The notes under the pieces were generated by a model that had not been told where the DNA came from, searched no databases, and saw only the letters and a list, made by a program, of their open reading frames with translations. Shown here piece by piece: positions 50,467 through 57,259 of a stretch of 64,000 nucleotides of DNA (its first letter is position 1; each line of letters opens with the position of its first letter). The DNA is from Scatosoma sp002474405 (GTDB taxonomy: Bacteria > Bacillota > Clostridia > Christensenellales > Borkfalkiaceae). The position numbers and the translations under genes were made by a program. The stretch spans positions 1 to 64,000 of the forward strand of contig CALAFO010000053.1 of NCBI GenBank assembly GCA_937892545.1, read 5' to 3'.

Positions 50467-52017
50467 ATGGCAGGTGTTATTGAAACCAACGGAATCAGCG
50501 ATTCCACGTTGTATGCACAAGTGGTTGCGGGACTTACCAAGTCCTACAATTCTTTCGGAAAGGGGAACGGAAATTACCCCAACGCAAAAGATATTCTCAC
50601 CGACAGAGGACTTTACAATGTTTGGATGAGAAACCTTTTGAACTCAAAAATCTTTGCCGATGGCAAAGGTTTTAAATCTATGACGGCGCAGGCAGAGGGC
50701 GTTTCGGCTGTGCGAGTGCCGATTATGGCTCCGCCTTCTTATGCGCCCCGTACGATCAGTTTGACGGACTATCCCGGACATTCGATTCCCGGTACACCCG
50801 GTAACGACGGACTCGAAAACGCCGAGTTACCCGATCAGCTTCAAACCGACGGCGTAGATATTACATTCAATCAGGTGTACGATAAAGCCACCGTGATTTA
50901 TAAGATTTCGCAGAACATGCTTTCGTTGCCGTTGGCGGCAGAACGTACGAGAATGATTCCGCAGGTCGTAGCGAATATGGAAGATTCTTCGCTTCTTGCA
51001 ACGCAGTTAATCGGCGGTCTTGCGCGTGCCGCGGCTACCGAAAACAGCAATATCGTTCCCGTCGATCTTTCGAAAGACGAAAGCGGATATTTGCAACAGG
51101 TGATGAACAAGCTCATCGGTACGATGACGAACCCGCAGACGTCTTGGTCAGAAGGTGCGGTTTACTATCCGCTTGACGAGTGCGTTATCATTATGAAACA
51201 GTCGTTCTTCGATCTGTTGTTCTCGGTGAAAAACGGTGTTCTTCTTTCCGCCGGGGATCTTCCTCAGAAAATGCTGATCGGCGGCGGTATCACCGAAGAT
51301 GGTCAGATGATCGGTACGCTTACGCGCGGTGTTTATTCCACCGTGTATATTAAAGTCGTACCCGATTCGTATTGGCGTCAGGCGGCGGCTTACGCGGGCA
51401 TCACGTCGGATAATTACGCCGAATTCAACAAGGTGCAGGCGTATATCGCCAACGCGGAAGGCACGGGCTTCGGGCGTTCGTCCACGATTATCAACCCGAT
51501 TCCGAACGGAAGCAACGCAGTCGGCACGAAGATTCAGAACCTGTGGCAGTGGGGCGCGGGCGTAACTCGTCCTTCCTCCATCGGTATGATCGTTGCAACG
51601 GCGAGCAATCTTTCCGACTTCACCAACCCGATCGACAAGGACGGCAAGGCTGTTGTTGCGCCGAAGAATTTCAACGAGGTGATCAAGTCTTACGGCTTCG
51701 CGAATGCAGATTACGGCGAAGGGGCATCCGTCGCGGTGTACGAATCGAAGAACACCACTACGGTAACGCTTACGCTTACCGGCACGTCGAGCGCGGCAGT
51801 GAAGAACGCTTTGCTTACGATTACGAAAGCTGACAAATCCTCCGTAGGCTACACCAACAACGCCGACGGAAGCTACTCGTTCGTACTCGGCAGGGGCGAA
51901 GCGGCAAGTGTGGCTGTATCCGCGGCGGGTTACAATGCGGCTACCGTTTCCATTACGGCGGCAAACACGACGGCTTCTACTTACGCCGTTACGCAGGCTC
52001 TTACCGCGAAGAGCTGA
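50467..52017 (+). CDS. Major capsid protein with C-terminal Ig-like domain
   Basis: 516 residues. Residues 1-425 form a HK97-like capsid protein: NTDSTLYAQ-like start, central SQNMLSLPLAAERTRM spine-helix region, MKQSFFDLLF and YIKVVPDSYWRQAA. Residues 430-516 are a separate beta domain (TTVTLTLTGTSSAAVKNALL … GSYSFVLGRGEAASV AVSAAGY), like carboxypeptidase-regulatory or Ig-like decorations on capsid surfaces. AAAGGAG precedes ATG 50467. The capsid gene appears intact. Confidence 0.82.
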   Translation: MAGVIETNGISDSTLYAQVVAGLTKSYNSFGKGNGNYPNAKDILTDRGLYNVWMRNLLNSKIFADGKGFKSMTAQAEGVSAVRVPIMAPPSYAPRTISLTDYPGHSIPGTPGNDGLENAELPDQLQTDGVDITFNQVYDKATVIYKISQNMLSLPLAAERTRMIPQVVANMEDSSLLATQLIGGLARAAATENSNIVPVDLSKDESGYLQQVMNKLIGTMTNPQTSWSEGAVYYPLDECVIIMKQSFFDLLFSVKNGVLLSAGDLPQKMLIGGGITEDGQMIGTLTRGVYSTVYIKVVPDSYWRQAAAYAGITSDNYAEFNKVQAYIANAEGTGFGRSSTIINPIPNGSNAVGTKIQNLWQWGAGVTRPSSIGMIVATASNLSDFTNPIDKDGKAVVAPKNFNEVIKSYGFANADYGEGASVAVYESKNTTTVTLTLTGTSSAAVKNALLTITKADKSSVGYTNNADGSYSFVLGRGEAASVAVSAAGYNAATVSITAANTTASTYAVTQALTAKS

Positions 52018-52033
52018 GCGAACACGCTTTCAT

Positions 52034-52059
52034 AGGGGCTTGGGCGTTATCAAGCCCCT
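52034..52059 (+). terminator. Hairpin after the capsid gene
   Basis: AGGGGCTT and AAGCCCCT pair around a ten-base loop. The T-run is weak and split, so it may only partly stop transcription. Confidence 0.6.
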
Positions 52060-52089
52060 TACAATTAAAATTTTTAACAGGTGAGCCTG

Positions 52090-52722
52090 ATGAATTGGAA
52101 CGAAAACGAACACCCGCGAGACAATGGCGGGAAATTTACGGATAAAGAAAACGGAAATCGCGAAAGAACTCATTTGCCTATAAACGCGTGTGCGGCGGCG
52201 GGAATAACATTGCCGAGCGATACCACGGATGAGAGGGCTTGGGAAATCCTGAAAGAAAAAACGGGCTTAACGCCCGATAAAGTGAAAGACGAATTGAACA
52301 AGCAGGAAGAACGAGAGAATGCAGGCGAAACGCCCGAAGAAATCGAACGTCTTTACGGCGAAGAGTTCAAAGGCTATAAAGGACAAGCCGCGATAGACAA
52401 ATTGCTGAAAGAACAGCGCGGACACGTTAAAGGCGCGTTTTACCGCGAGGATATGGGTGATATTGATTTATTGTGGGGCAGCGACACAGTTGGGCTTCAA
52501 CACATAATCAAGCAACGTGAACGACAAGGTGTTGATCTTTCAGTTTTTCTCGGCGGACTTTCGGAGGTCGTAGAAAAGGGGCGGTTTATTCAAAAGAATG
52601 GGAACGGAACGTTTGAATTTTGGCACGAAGGTAAAATGGCAGTAATTACGCCCGAATATCACGGACAAAGAGTTACGTTTCTTTTAACCGCTTATAAAAG
52701 AACAAAACCGCCACGTGTGTGA
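52090..52722 (+). CDS. Phage-borne nuclease toxin-like protein (PBECR/DUF3519 type)
   Basis: 210 residues. The N-terminus (MNWNENEHPRDNGGKFTDKE) is a module common on phage head-associated proteins. Residues 95-210 resemble the barnase/EndoU/colicin-like phage domain: KGQAAIDKLLKEQRGHVKGA, FYREDMGDIDLLWG, then a GLQHIIKQRE helix and FLLTAYKR end. Such domains are predicted RNases used against host or rival phages. AGGTGAG precedes ATG 52090. The candidate structured RNA directly downstream may be linked to it. Confidence 0.65.
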   Translation: MNWNENEHPRDNGGKFTDKENGNRERTHLPINACAAAGITLPSDTTDERAWEILKEKTGLTPDKVKDELNKQEERENAGETPEEIERLYGEEFKGYKGQAAIDKLLKEQRGHVKGAFYREDMGDIDLLWGSDTVGLQHIIKQRERQGVDLSVFLGGLSEVVEKGRFIQKNGNGTFEFWHEGKMAVITPEYHGQRVTFLLTAYKRTKPPRV

Positions 52723-52731
52723 CGGTTTTGA

Positions 52732-52830
52732 AAGATCTTGGGTGGACGCCGTTCCTCGGCTTAACGAGGGTCCCACCATACTAACATATAGCGTTTGGAG
52801 GCGACTTTCTTATATCGAAGATCTTTTTTC
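52732..52830 (+). ncRNA. Candidate structured RNA after the toxin gene
   Basis: An outer stem AAAGATCTT (52732-52740) and AAGATCTTT (52818-52826) encloses GGTGG/CCACC and CCTCG/CGAGG hairpins and a single-stranded purine-rich segment GGAGGCGAC that can pair with CGCC for a pseudoknot. TTTTTT follows. There is no ORF. The compact, GC-rich fold within AT-rich surroundings suggests a functional RNA, possibly an antitoxin or regulator of the preceding gene. No family assigned. Confidence 0.55.
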
Positions 52831-52884
52831 TTATTAATATTATACGCAATTTTTTAGCGTTTGTCAACACTTTTTTTAAAAAAA

Positions 52885-52900
52885 TTGCAGTCAACTGCAA
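52885..52900. promoter_or_regulatory. Palindrome copy 2
   Basis: TTGCAGTCAACTGCAA, 23 bases before the connector-like gene at 52924, followed by AAAATAAACAGGAGAACG as at copy 1. Confidence 0.85.
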
Positions 52901-52923
52901 AAAATAAACAGGAGAACGAAACA

Positions 52924-53718
52924 ATGTCGGAACAAACCTATCCTTTCAGCGACAAATATATGCGTTATGATTTGAGTACGCATCGTTACGTGCTCACGAC
53001 GGATTATCTTAAAGACATGCTTTCCGTCGATATAGAGCGCCGCACAAACGGTGTTGTACAAGCACAAAACGCAATCAATAATTTACTTGATCGCGTCAGC
53101 CTTTTATTATACGGTTACGTGTACGGTTTCAATAACAAACAGGTTTTAACGTACATAATAGCGAAAAGTCCGTCGGCACGGGAAATTATAATGACTGCGA
53201 TGGGGCAGCAGGCAATGTATGTCCTTTCTGTGGGGGATCTGACGTTATCGCCGAAAGCGGAGGAACGGACGGCATGGCTTGATATTTCGGCGAAAAACAC
53301 GCTTGAAAATACAGAAGTTGCGGAAACAGGGCGTTCGCTTTGTAACTGCATTCCGTACCGTATTATATATTTAAACAGCAAAAACGGAAAACTGAAAAAA
53401 TCGCTTATCACGCTTTCCGAGAAGCTGGATATGCAAGTAAAAGGCACAAACGGATTGATAGACGAAAGCAACGCGAACGGGCAGACGGCAACGGAAACGA
53501 AGCAGGAAGTAGCTCAGCTGAAGAGCGATATGAAATCTTTGAAAAGCGGGTTTACATATCTTTTAAGCGGTCTTTCGTCGTTCGTGGAACGCTTTAATAT
53601 CGGTGCGGCAAGCAAAGAAAGCGTGAAACGGGAATTTAACCGTGCGGTGAAAGAAATCGACGGCGAGCCGGCGGAAACGGCAAAGGAGAAAGCCGACGAT
53701 GAAGAAAATAAAGCATAA
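52924..53718 (+). CDS. Head-tail connector-like protein with odd C-terminus
   Basis: 264 residues from ATG 52924 (ACAGGAG before it). Residues 1-160 (YPFSDKYMRYDLSTHRYVLT … REIIMTAMGQQAMYVLSVGD) fit head-tail connector proteins of siphophages. Residues 165-264 do not: they hold a coiled coil (TKQEVAQLKSDMKSLKSGF), a short hydrophobic patch and an acidic tail, and may derive from another gene. It overlaps the next gene by 20 bases. Function after the loss of tail genes is unclear. Confidence 0.5.
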   Translation: MSEQTYPFSDKYMRYDLSTHRYVLTTDYLKDMLSVDIERRTNGVVQAQNAINNLLDRVSLLLYGYVYGFNNKQVLTYIIAKSPSAREIIMTAMGQQAMYVLSVGDLTLSPKAEERTAWLDISAKNTLENTEVAETGRSLCNCIPYRIIYLNSKNGKLKKSLITLSEKLDMQVKGTNGLIDESNANGQTATETKQEVAQLKSDMKSLKSGFTYLLSGLSSFVERFNIGAASKESVKREFNRAVKEIDGEPAETAKEKADDEENKA

Positions 53719-54145
53719 CAAAGAATGGTATTTTAAAGCGAAATTTGTTTTGTACTGGGCGGCGATGGCGTTGTGTATTCTTCCGCCGCTGATTGCCGCT
53801 ATCGTCAAGCTTCCGAATATCGTTGTATTCAAAAACGCCGAAAGTACGCTTTCGGGCGTGTTTGTTGCGGCGATTATCTGCGCTGCGTTGCCTTTGTATA
53901 AAGCGATTATCAAGCTTGTGAAATCGCCGAACGCCGCAGTGATTTGTTGGATACTCTTCGGGCTTATGGCTCTCGTGAATTCAATGACGGCAGAAACAAT
54001 CAAAGCGCTTACGCTTGTTTTTGCCGTGGCTGCAATCGGCAACACGCTCGGCGCGATTCTGTTTAAAATTTCAAAGGATTTTGACGAGCTTTGGAAATAT
54101 TGCGGACAGGTGCAAATCACAGAAAGCGGAGGTGATAGCGTATGA
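53699..54145 (+). CDS. Four-helix membrane protein, unknown
   Basis: 148 residues with four hydrophobic segments (about 15-35, 48-66, 78-95, 103-122) and a hydrophilic tail. Size and topology fit a holin-like or small ion-channel-like protein, but no endolysin follows. It is coupled to both neighbours by overlaps. Confidence 0.6.
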   Translation: MKKIKHNKEWYFKAKFVLYWAAMALCILPPLIAAIVKLPNIVVFKNAESTLSGVFVAAIICAALPLYKAIIKLVKSPNAAVICWILFGLMALVNSMTAETIKALTLVFAVAAIGNTLGAILFKISKDFDELWKYCGQVQITESGGDSV

Positions 54146-55140
54146 TTGAGAAAATCCCGGAAGAAAAGACGAGCGGACAGACGATTATTTATTCGCCTAT
54201 TATCAAGCAGAAAAAGAGCGGCGCGTTCGTGGACGTGTTTACGCTGGCAATCACGGTAGTTATTTTTATTGCAATGATTGCCTCGTATTTCGTTACGGTA
54301 AAGCCGAATGCTGAAATCAGCGTGCAGGAAATCACGGTGGAGGTGGTGTGGCTTGCCGCGGGAACGTTTTCGATAGGTTCTTTAATCAAACGCTACGCCA
54401 TCGGTAAAGGGCGTAAAACCGACGAATACAAAGCAGCCAGCGATAACGCAAATAAAAGCATCGAAAGATTGTGCACGTCGGAATATTTTCCGCGGGTTTC
54501 GGAATACTGCGAAAATTATACCATCGAAGCAATCCGGAATTATCGCCGGCATCAGTTATTGTTGGTAGGACTTACGCTGGAAGAGTACGAGAAAAAGTAT
54601 CTCGGTTGCGGGTTCTGGCATTTGGTTGCCTGCGTGAGGCGTAAAGAATTGAGCGGCGCTCAGGCAAAAGCCGTGCGGAGATGCAACCGGATAAGAATCA
54701 AGGAATACGATCCGAATTTCATTACGTCGTATAACGCCGATCTTTCCGCGAATAAATCGCCGTCCGAAATGTACAACGCAGAACGCGCCAACAAACTGAA
54801 CACGGCAAAATCGTTTGTAACTACGGTTTTATCATCGCTTTTTATCGGTCGTTTGTTTTCGGACGTGTTTCTGAATCTGTCGAAAGAGGCTGTGTTTGTG
54901 GCGGTGATTAAGGTTATTACGATTTTAATCAACGTAGCGTTCAAAGCCACCTTCGGCTGGAACATAGCGCAGATGGAAACACAGCGTAACCGTTTGCGTG
55001 CAAGCGAAGCTTCCGCTTGTATTGAATGGTGCAAAAACAACCCTTGCGGCATATTGCCTTTGACGGTTACAGAAAAAAAGACGGAACGAAGCGGAGGAAA
55101 CTTGTCTTACGGTGTCGCTGCGTTGAAAACGGAGGTGTAA
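54142..55140 (+). CDS. Membrane protein, unknown
   Basis: 332 residues. Two membrane helices near the N-terminus (about 30-50, 66-86), a 130-residue cytoplasmic charged domain, and two to three helices near 220-265; the C-terminus is cytoplasmic and basic. I recognise no family. It is the last large gene of the element and shares a 4-base overlap with the preceding membrane protein, so the two may form one complex. Confidence 0.6.
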   Translation: MIEKIPEEKTSGQTIIYSPIIKQKKSGAFVDVFTLAITVVIFIAMIASYFVTVKPNAEISVQEITVEVVWLAAGTFSIGSLIKRYAIGKGRKTDEYKAASDNANKSIERLCTSEYFPRVSEYCENYTIEAIRNYRRHQLLLVGLTLEEYEKKYLGCGFWHLVACVRRKELSGAQAKAVRRCNRIRIKEYDPNFITSYNADLSANKSPSEMYNAERANKLNTAKSFVTTVLSSLFIGRLFSDVFLNLSKEAVFVAVIKVITILINVAFKATFGWNIAQMETQRNRLRASEASACIEWCKNNPCGILPLTVTEKKTERSGGNLSYGVAALKTEV

Positions 55141-55142
55141 AA

Positions 55143-55343
55143 ATGAACGATGCAAAAAACAGAGTGGTTGAAGAAGCGAGAGCGTTGGAGGAAAAGCTTT
55201 TAAAGCTTTCGTTGTTTACGGAGCACAATCCGAATTTTCATCGACTGTCGAAGCTATCCCGAAAGCTTTTGCGGAAACAGGAAAAGTATATGAAAAAATA
55301 TTTGTCCGTGCTGAAAAAAAGACTGAAAGTCTGGGAGAATTAA
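55143..55343 (+). CDS. Small coiled-coil phage protein (crAss001_48-like)
   Basis: 66 residues, two charged helices: EEARALEEKLLKLSLF and LLRKQEKYMKKYLSVLKKRL. This E/K-L spacing with a 'LSKLSRKLLRKQ' middle resembles the small crAss001_48-type family found in many prophages; function unknown. It starts two bases after the previous stop, with GGAGG in that gene's end. Confidence 0.5.
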   Translation: MNDAKNRVVEEARALEEKLLKLSLFTEHNPNFHRLSKLSRKLLRKQEKYMKKYLSVLKKRLKVWEN

Positions 55344-55346
55344 AAA

Positions 55347-55403
55347 ATGATACTCGGAATTTTATTTTGTATCTTTCTGTTGCTTGATGACGACAGAGAT
55401 TGA
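55347..55403 (+). CDS. 18-residue hydrophobic peptide
   Basis: MILGILFCIFLLLDDDRD, three bases after the preceding stop: a hydrophobic stretch long enough to span most of a membrane, ending in acidic residues. No separate ribosome site beyond the GGGAG of the previous gene's end. Too short to be sure it is translated. Confidence 0.3.
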   Translation: MILGILFCIFLLLDDDRD

Positions 55404-55414
55404 AAACTGAAAAA

Positions 55415-55430
55415 TTGCAGTTGACTGCAA
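55415..55430. promoter_or_regulatory. Palindrome copy 3
   Basis: TTGCAGTTGACTGCAA, a perfect palindrome, 12 bases after the short hydrophobic frame and just before the terminator that ends the late transcript. Confidence 0.85.
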
Positions 55431-55434
55431 AAGC

Positions 55435-55471
55435 AAAAACGCTCTCGTAATTATCTACGGGAGCGTTTTTT
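55435..55471 (+). terminator. Terminator at the end of the element's late genes
   Basis: AAAACGCTCTCGTA and TACGGGAGCGTTTT pair around ATTATC, with TTTTTT after. A second short stem, CCCCGCC/GGCGGGG (55484-55501), follows. Between here and attR (55502-55757) I see no gene. Confidence 0.9.
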
Positions 55472-55560
55472 CATTATAAGAAACCCCGCCAAACGGCGGG
55501 GCGAAAAACAGGTTGCAATTTCGGTTATATCAGTTAAATTTTAGTATCTATATAAACGCC

Positions 55561-55707
55561 GATTGGCGGTAAAATGGTTAGGAAAATGGCTGTAATACGC
55601 GGGTTTAAAGGCTTTCAAAAAATAAAAAATATCAAGCACGTATTATGCCGGAAGTTATATTAAAACAAATGGCGCGGCAACAATATATTTTTGGTGAACG
55701 ATTGGCG
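55561..55707 (+). repeat. Right arm-type integrase sites (candidate)
   Basis: GATTGGCG at 55561-55568 and 55700-55707, same orientation as the copy at 40327 near the left end. The first copy's flank (…GGTAAAATGGTTAGG) also resembles the left copy (…TAAGATTTGGTTAAC). They lie 50-200 bases inside attR, where arm sites are expected. Confidence 0.4.
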
Positions 55708-55757
55708 AACAAACCCTGAAAGCCTTTATATATAAGGGATTGAATGTTTTCTTGGAT

Positions 55758-55782
55758 GGTTCAAATCCCTTTCTCTGCGCCA
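55758..55782 (+). other. attR core
   Basis: Exact copy of the last 25 bases of tRNA-Ser (40209-40233), standing without the rest of a tRNA. It marks the right border of the element. Confidence 0.93.
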
Positions 55783-55786
55783 CACG

Positions 55787-55833
55787 ATGTCGGATTTGTC
55801 TCGAAGAAAAAGAGGCGAATCCGACATTTTTTT
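55787..55833 (+). terminator. Original terminator of tRNA-Ser
   Basis: ATGTCGGATT and AATCCGACAT, then seven Ts, start five bases beyond attR. Before integration this stem stood right behind tRNA-Ser. Confidence 0.88.
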
Positions 55834-55996
55834 AGCGCTTTAAAAAACAAATAGCGAAACGTCCGTCCGGGCGGAGCCGTTCGGCAGAATAGGAGTTTTC
55901 CCGGCATTTGCGATGAAATGCGGCTACGGCTTTTTTACGCATCTTACGTAATCTGTAAAGATAGGGGAAACGAGGCAAAATAAAAGATAAAAAAAT

Positions 55997-56023
55997 AAAG
56001 CCACCGGAACAACCGATGGCTTT
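55997..56023 (-). terminator. Terminator of rpsF-ssb-rpsR
   Basis: On the minus strand AAAGCCATCGG and CCGGTGGCTTT pair around TTGTT, followed by ATTTTTTT. It lies 47 bases beyond the rpsR stop. Nothing is seen in 55834-55996. Confidence 0.85.
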
Positions 56024-56069
56024 TTGCTTTTGTTTCCGAACGGATTCCCGCGGGAAATCCGCCGATGCC

Positions 56070-56318
56070 TTACTCTCCTTTGAAGGGGAGAAGAGCCGCG
56101 ATTCTCGCGCGCTTGATTGCGGTAGCGAGAAGTCTCTGATGCGCCGCGCACGTGCCGCTCATTCTGCGGGGCAGGATTTTGCCGCCTTCGGAAATGTATT
56201 TCTTCAAACGGTTTACGTCCTTATAATCGATCTGGTCGATTTTTTCCTGACAGAAAGCGCACACCTTTTTGCGGGGCATTTTCTTGAAACTCTTTTTAAC
56301 GGCAGTTTTTTCTTCCAT
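56070..56318 (-). CDS. rpsR: Ribosomal protein S18
   Basis: 82 residues; the zinc-binding C+ form with CAFCQEKIDQIDYKD near the N-terminus, then ISEGGKILPRRMSG and CAAHQRLLATAIKRAR. It partners S6 on the 30S platform. Last gene of the operon. Confidence 0.97.
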   Translation of the reverse strand: MEEKTAVKKSFKKMPRKKVCAFCQEKIDQIDYKDVNRLKKYISEGGKILPRRMSGTCAAHQRLLATAIKRARIAALLPFKGE

Positions 56319-56358
56319 AATAAAAACTCCTTAACTGAATTTGTTTATCCCCGAACGC

Positions 56359-56772
56359 TTAAAAGGGGATGTCCGAGCCGTCGTCGTCCATCATCTGAAG
56401 GACGGGTTTGCTCTTGGCGGGGGCGGGAGCGGAATCGAACGATCCGCCGTTGTCGTCCTTGGGCGATAAAAATTCGCAATCCTGTACGATGATATCCACG
56501 GCGTTGCGTTTTACGCCCTGATTATCTTCGTAAGTGCGAAGCTGAATGCTTCCGCCCACGGCAACTTTTTTGCCCTTTTTCGCATACTGCGCGATACGTT
56601 CCGCAAGTACTCTCCATGCCGTGCAATTAAAGAAATCGGTCTGCCGCTCTCCGTCCGTGTTGGAATAATTTCTGTTCACGGCAATCGCAAAGTGGCACAC
56701 GGAAACTCCCGAAGGAGTAGAGGTAAGTTCGGGGTCGCGCGTCAAGTTACCTATAAGAAAAACTTTATTCAT
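56359..56772 (-). CDS. ssb: Single-strand DNA-binding protein
   Basis: 137 residues: OB fold (MNKVFLIGNLTRDPEL, CHFAIAVNR, FFNCTAWRVLAE), a Pro/Ala-rich linker and the acidic tip MDDDGSDIPF that recruits repair and replication partners. ATG 56772 follows AAGGAGAG; the upstream frame to 56841 is leader. Between rpsF and rpsR as in most Firmicutes. Confidence 0.97.
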   Translation of the reverse strand: MNKVFLIGNLTRDPELTSTPSGVSVCHFAIAVNRNYSNTDGERQTDFFNCTAWRVLAERIAQYAKKGKKVAVGGSIQLRTYEDNQGVKRNAVDIIVQDCEFLSPKDDNGGSFDSAPAPAKSKPVLQMMDDDGSDIPF

Positions 56773-56782
56773 TTTTCTCTCC

Positions 56783-57064
56783 TTAAAGCTTCGTAATGAT
56801 GCGGCGCATAACGTTTGCGGAAATACCCGCAACACGGTCAAGCTCTTTCACTACTTCGGCGCCCGCTTCAAACGTCATCAGAACGTAGTAAGCTTCGTTC
56901 TTGTACGCGATAGGATAAGCCAGCTTCTTCGTACCCCACTTGTCGGTGGAAACGATTGCGCCGCCCATCGATTTAACGATATTTTCGTATTTTTCGATTT
57001 CAGCGGTTTTCGCTTCGTCCGTCAGGTCGTTCGCGATCAGATAGAGCATCTCGTATTTAGCCAT
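56783..57064 (-). CDS. rpsF: Ribosomal protein S6
   Basis: 93 residues starting MAKYEMLYLIANDL, with the family KWGTKKLAYPI and YYVLMTFEA strands. It forms a heterodimer with S18 on the 30S subunit. ATG 57064 follows GGGAGGTG. First gene of the operon. Confidence 0.96.
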   Translation of the reverse strand: MAKYEMLYLIANDLTDEAKTAEIEKYENIVKSMGGAIVSTDKWGTKKLAYPIAYKNEAYYVLMTFEAGAEVVKELDRVAGISANVMRRIITKL

Positions 57065-57086
57065 ATTTGTTTCACCTCCCGGTCTT

Positions 57087-57115
57087 ATTCGGCGTACCTT
57101 AAAAAAGATACGCAA
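57087..57115 (-). promoter_or_regulatory. Candidate S6:S18-binding leader hairpin
   Basis: In the rpsF leader GCGTATC pairs with GGTACGC and is followed by CGAATAAGACCG. Hairpins with CCG elements just upstream of rpsF are known S6:S18 autoregulatory sites. Proposed by position and by the CCG pieces only. Confidence 0.4.
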
Positions 57116-57180
57116 GGTTGTATTCGGTTTTCCGCCGCCCGTTTCAACGCAAAAACAGGCTTTTGCACAAAACCTATAAT

Positions 57181-57209
57181 ATTATACAATTTTTCAAAGA
57201 TTAAGTCAA
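57181..57209 (-). promoter_or_regulatory. Promoter of rpsF-ssb-rpsR
   Basis: Minus strand TTGACT (57204-57209), 17-base spacer, TATAAT (57181-57186). Confidence 0.85.
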
Positions 57210-57259
57210 ACGTTTTTCGGGCGTTTTCTTCTGTTTTCTCCCGCTTTTCCGCCGTTTTT

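Larger units (their letters stand above)
40209..55782. mobile_element. Defective prophage or capsid-encoding island in tRNA-Ser
   Basis: 15.6 kb between 25-base direct repeats. Order: integrase and repressor on the minus strand; then on the plus strand a Cro-like regulator, small proteins, Sak4-like ATPase, nuclease, DUF4373 initiator, DnaC-like loader, DUF3102-portal fusion, minor capsid protein, scaffold, major capsid protein, nuclease toxin, connector-like protein, membrane proteins. No terminase, tail, holin/endolysin or intact portal is seen. It is either a decayed SPP1-like siphophage or a satellite that keeps only capsid genes. Confidence 0.93.

Noticed and set aside
55758..55782. Possible second tRNA-Ser at the right end
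   Set aside because: Only the 3' 25 bases are present, with no anticodon arm upstream. It is the attR repeat.
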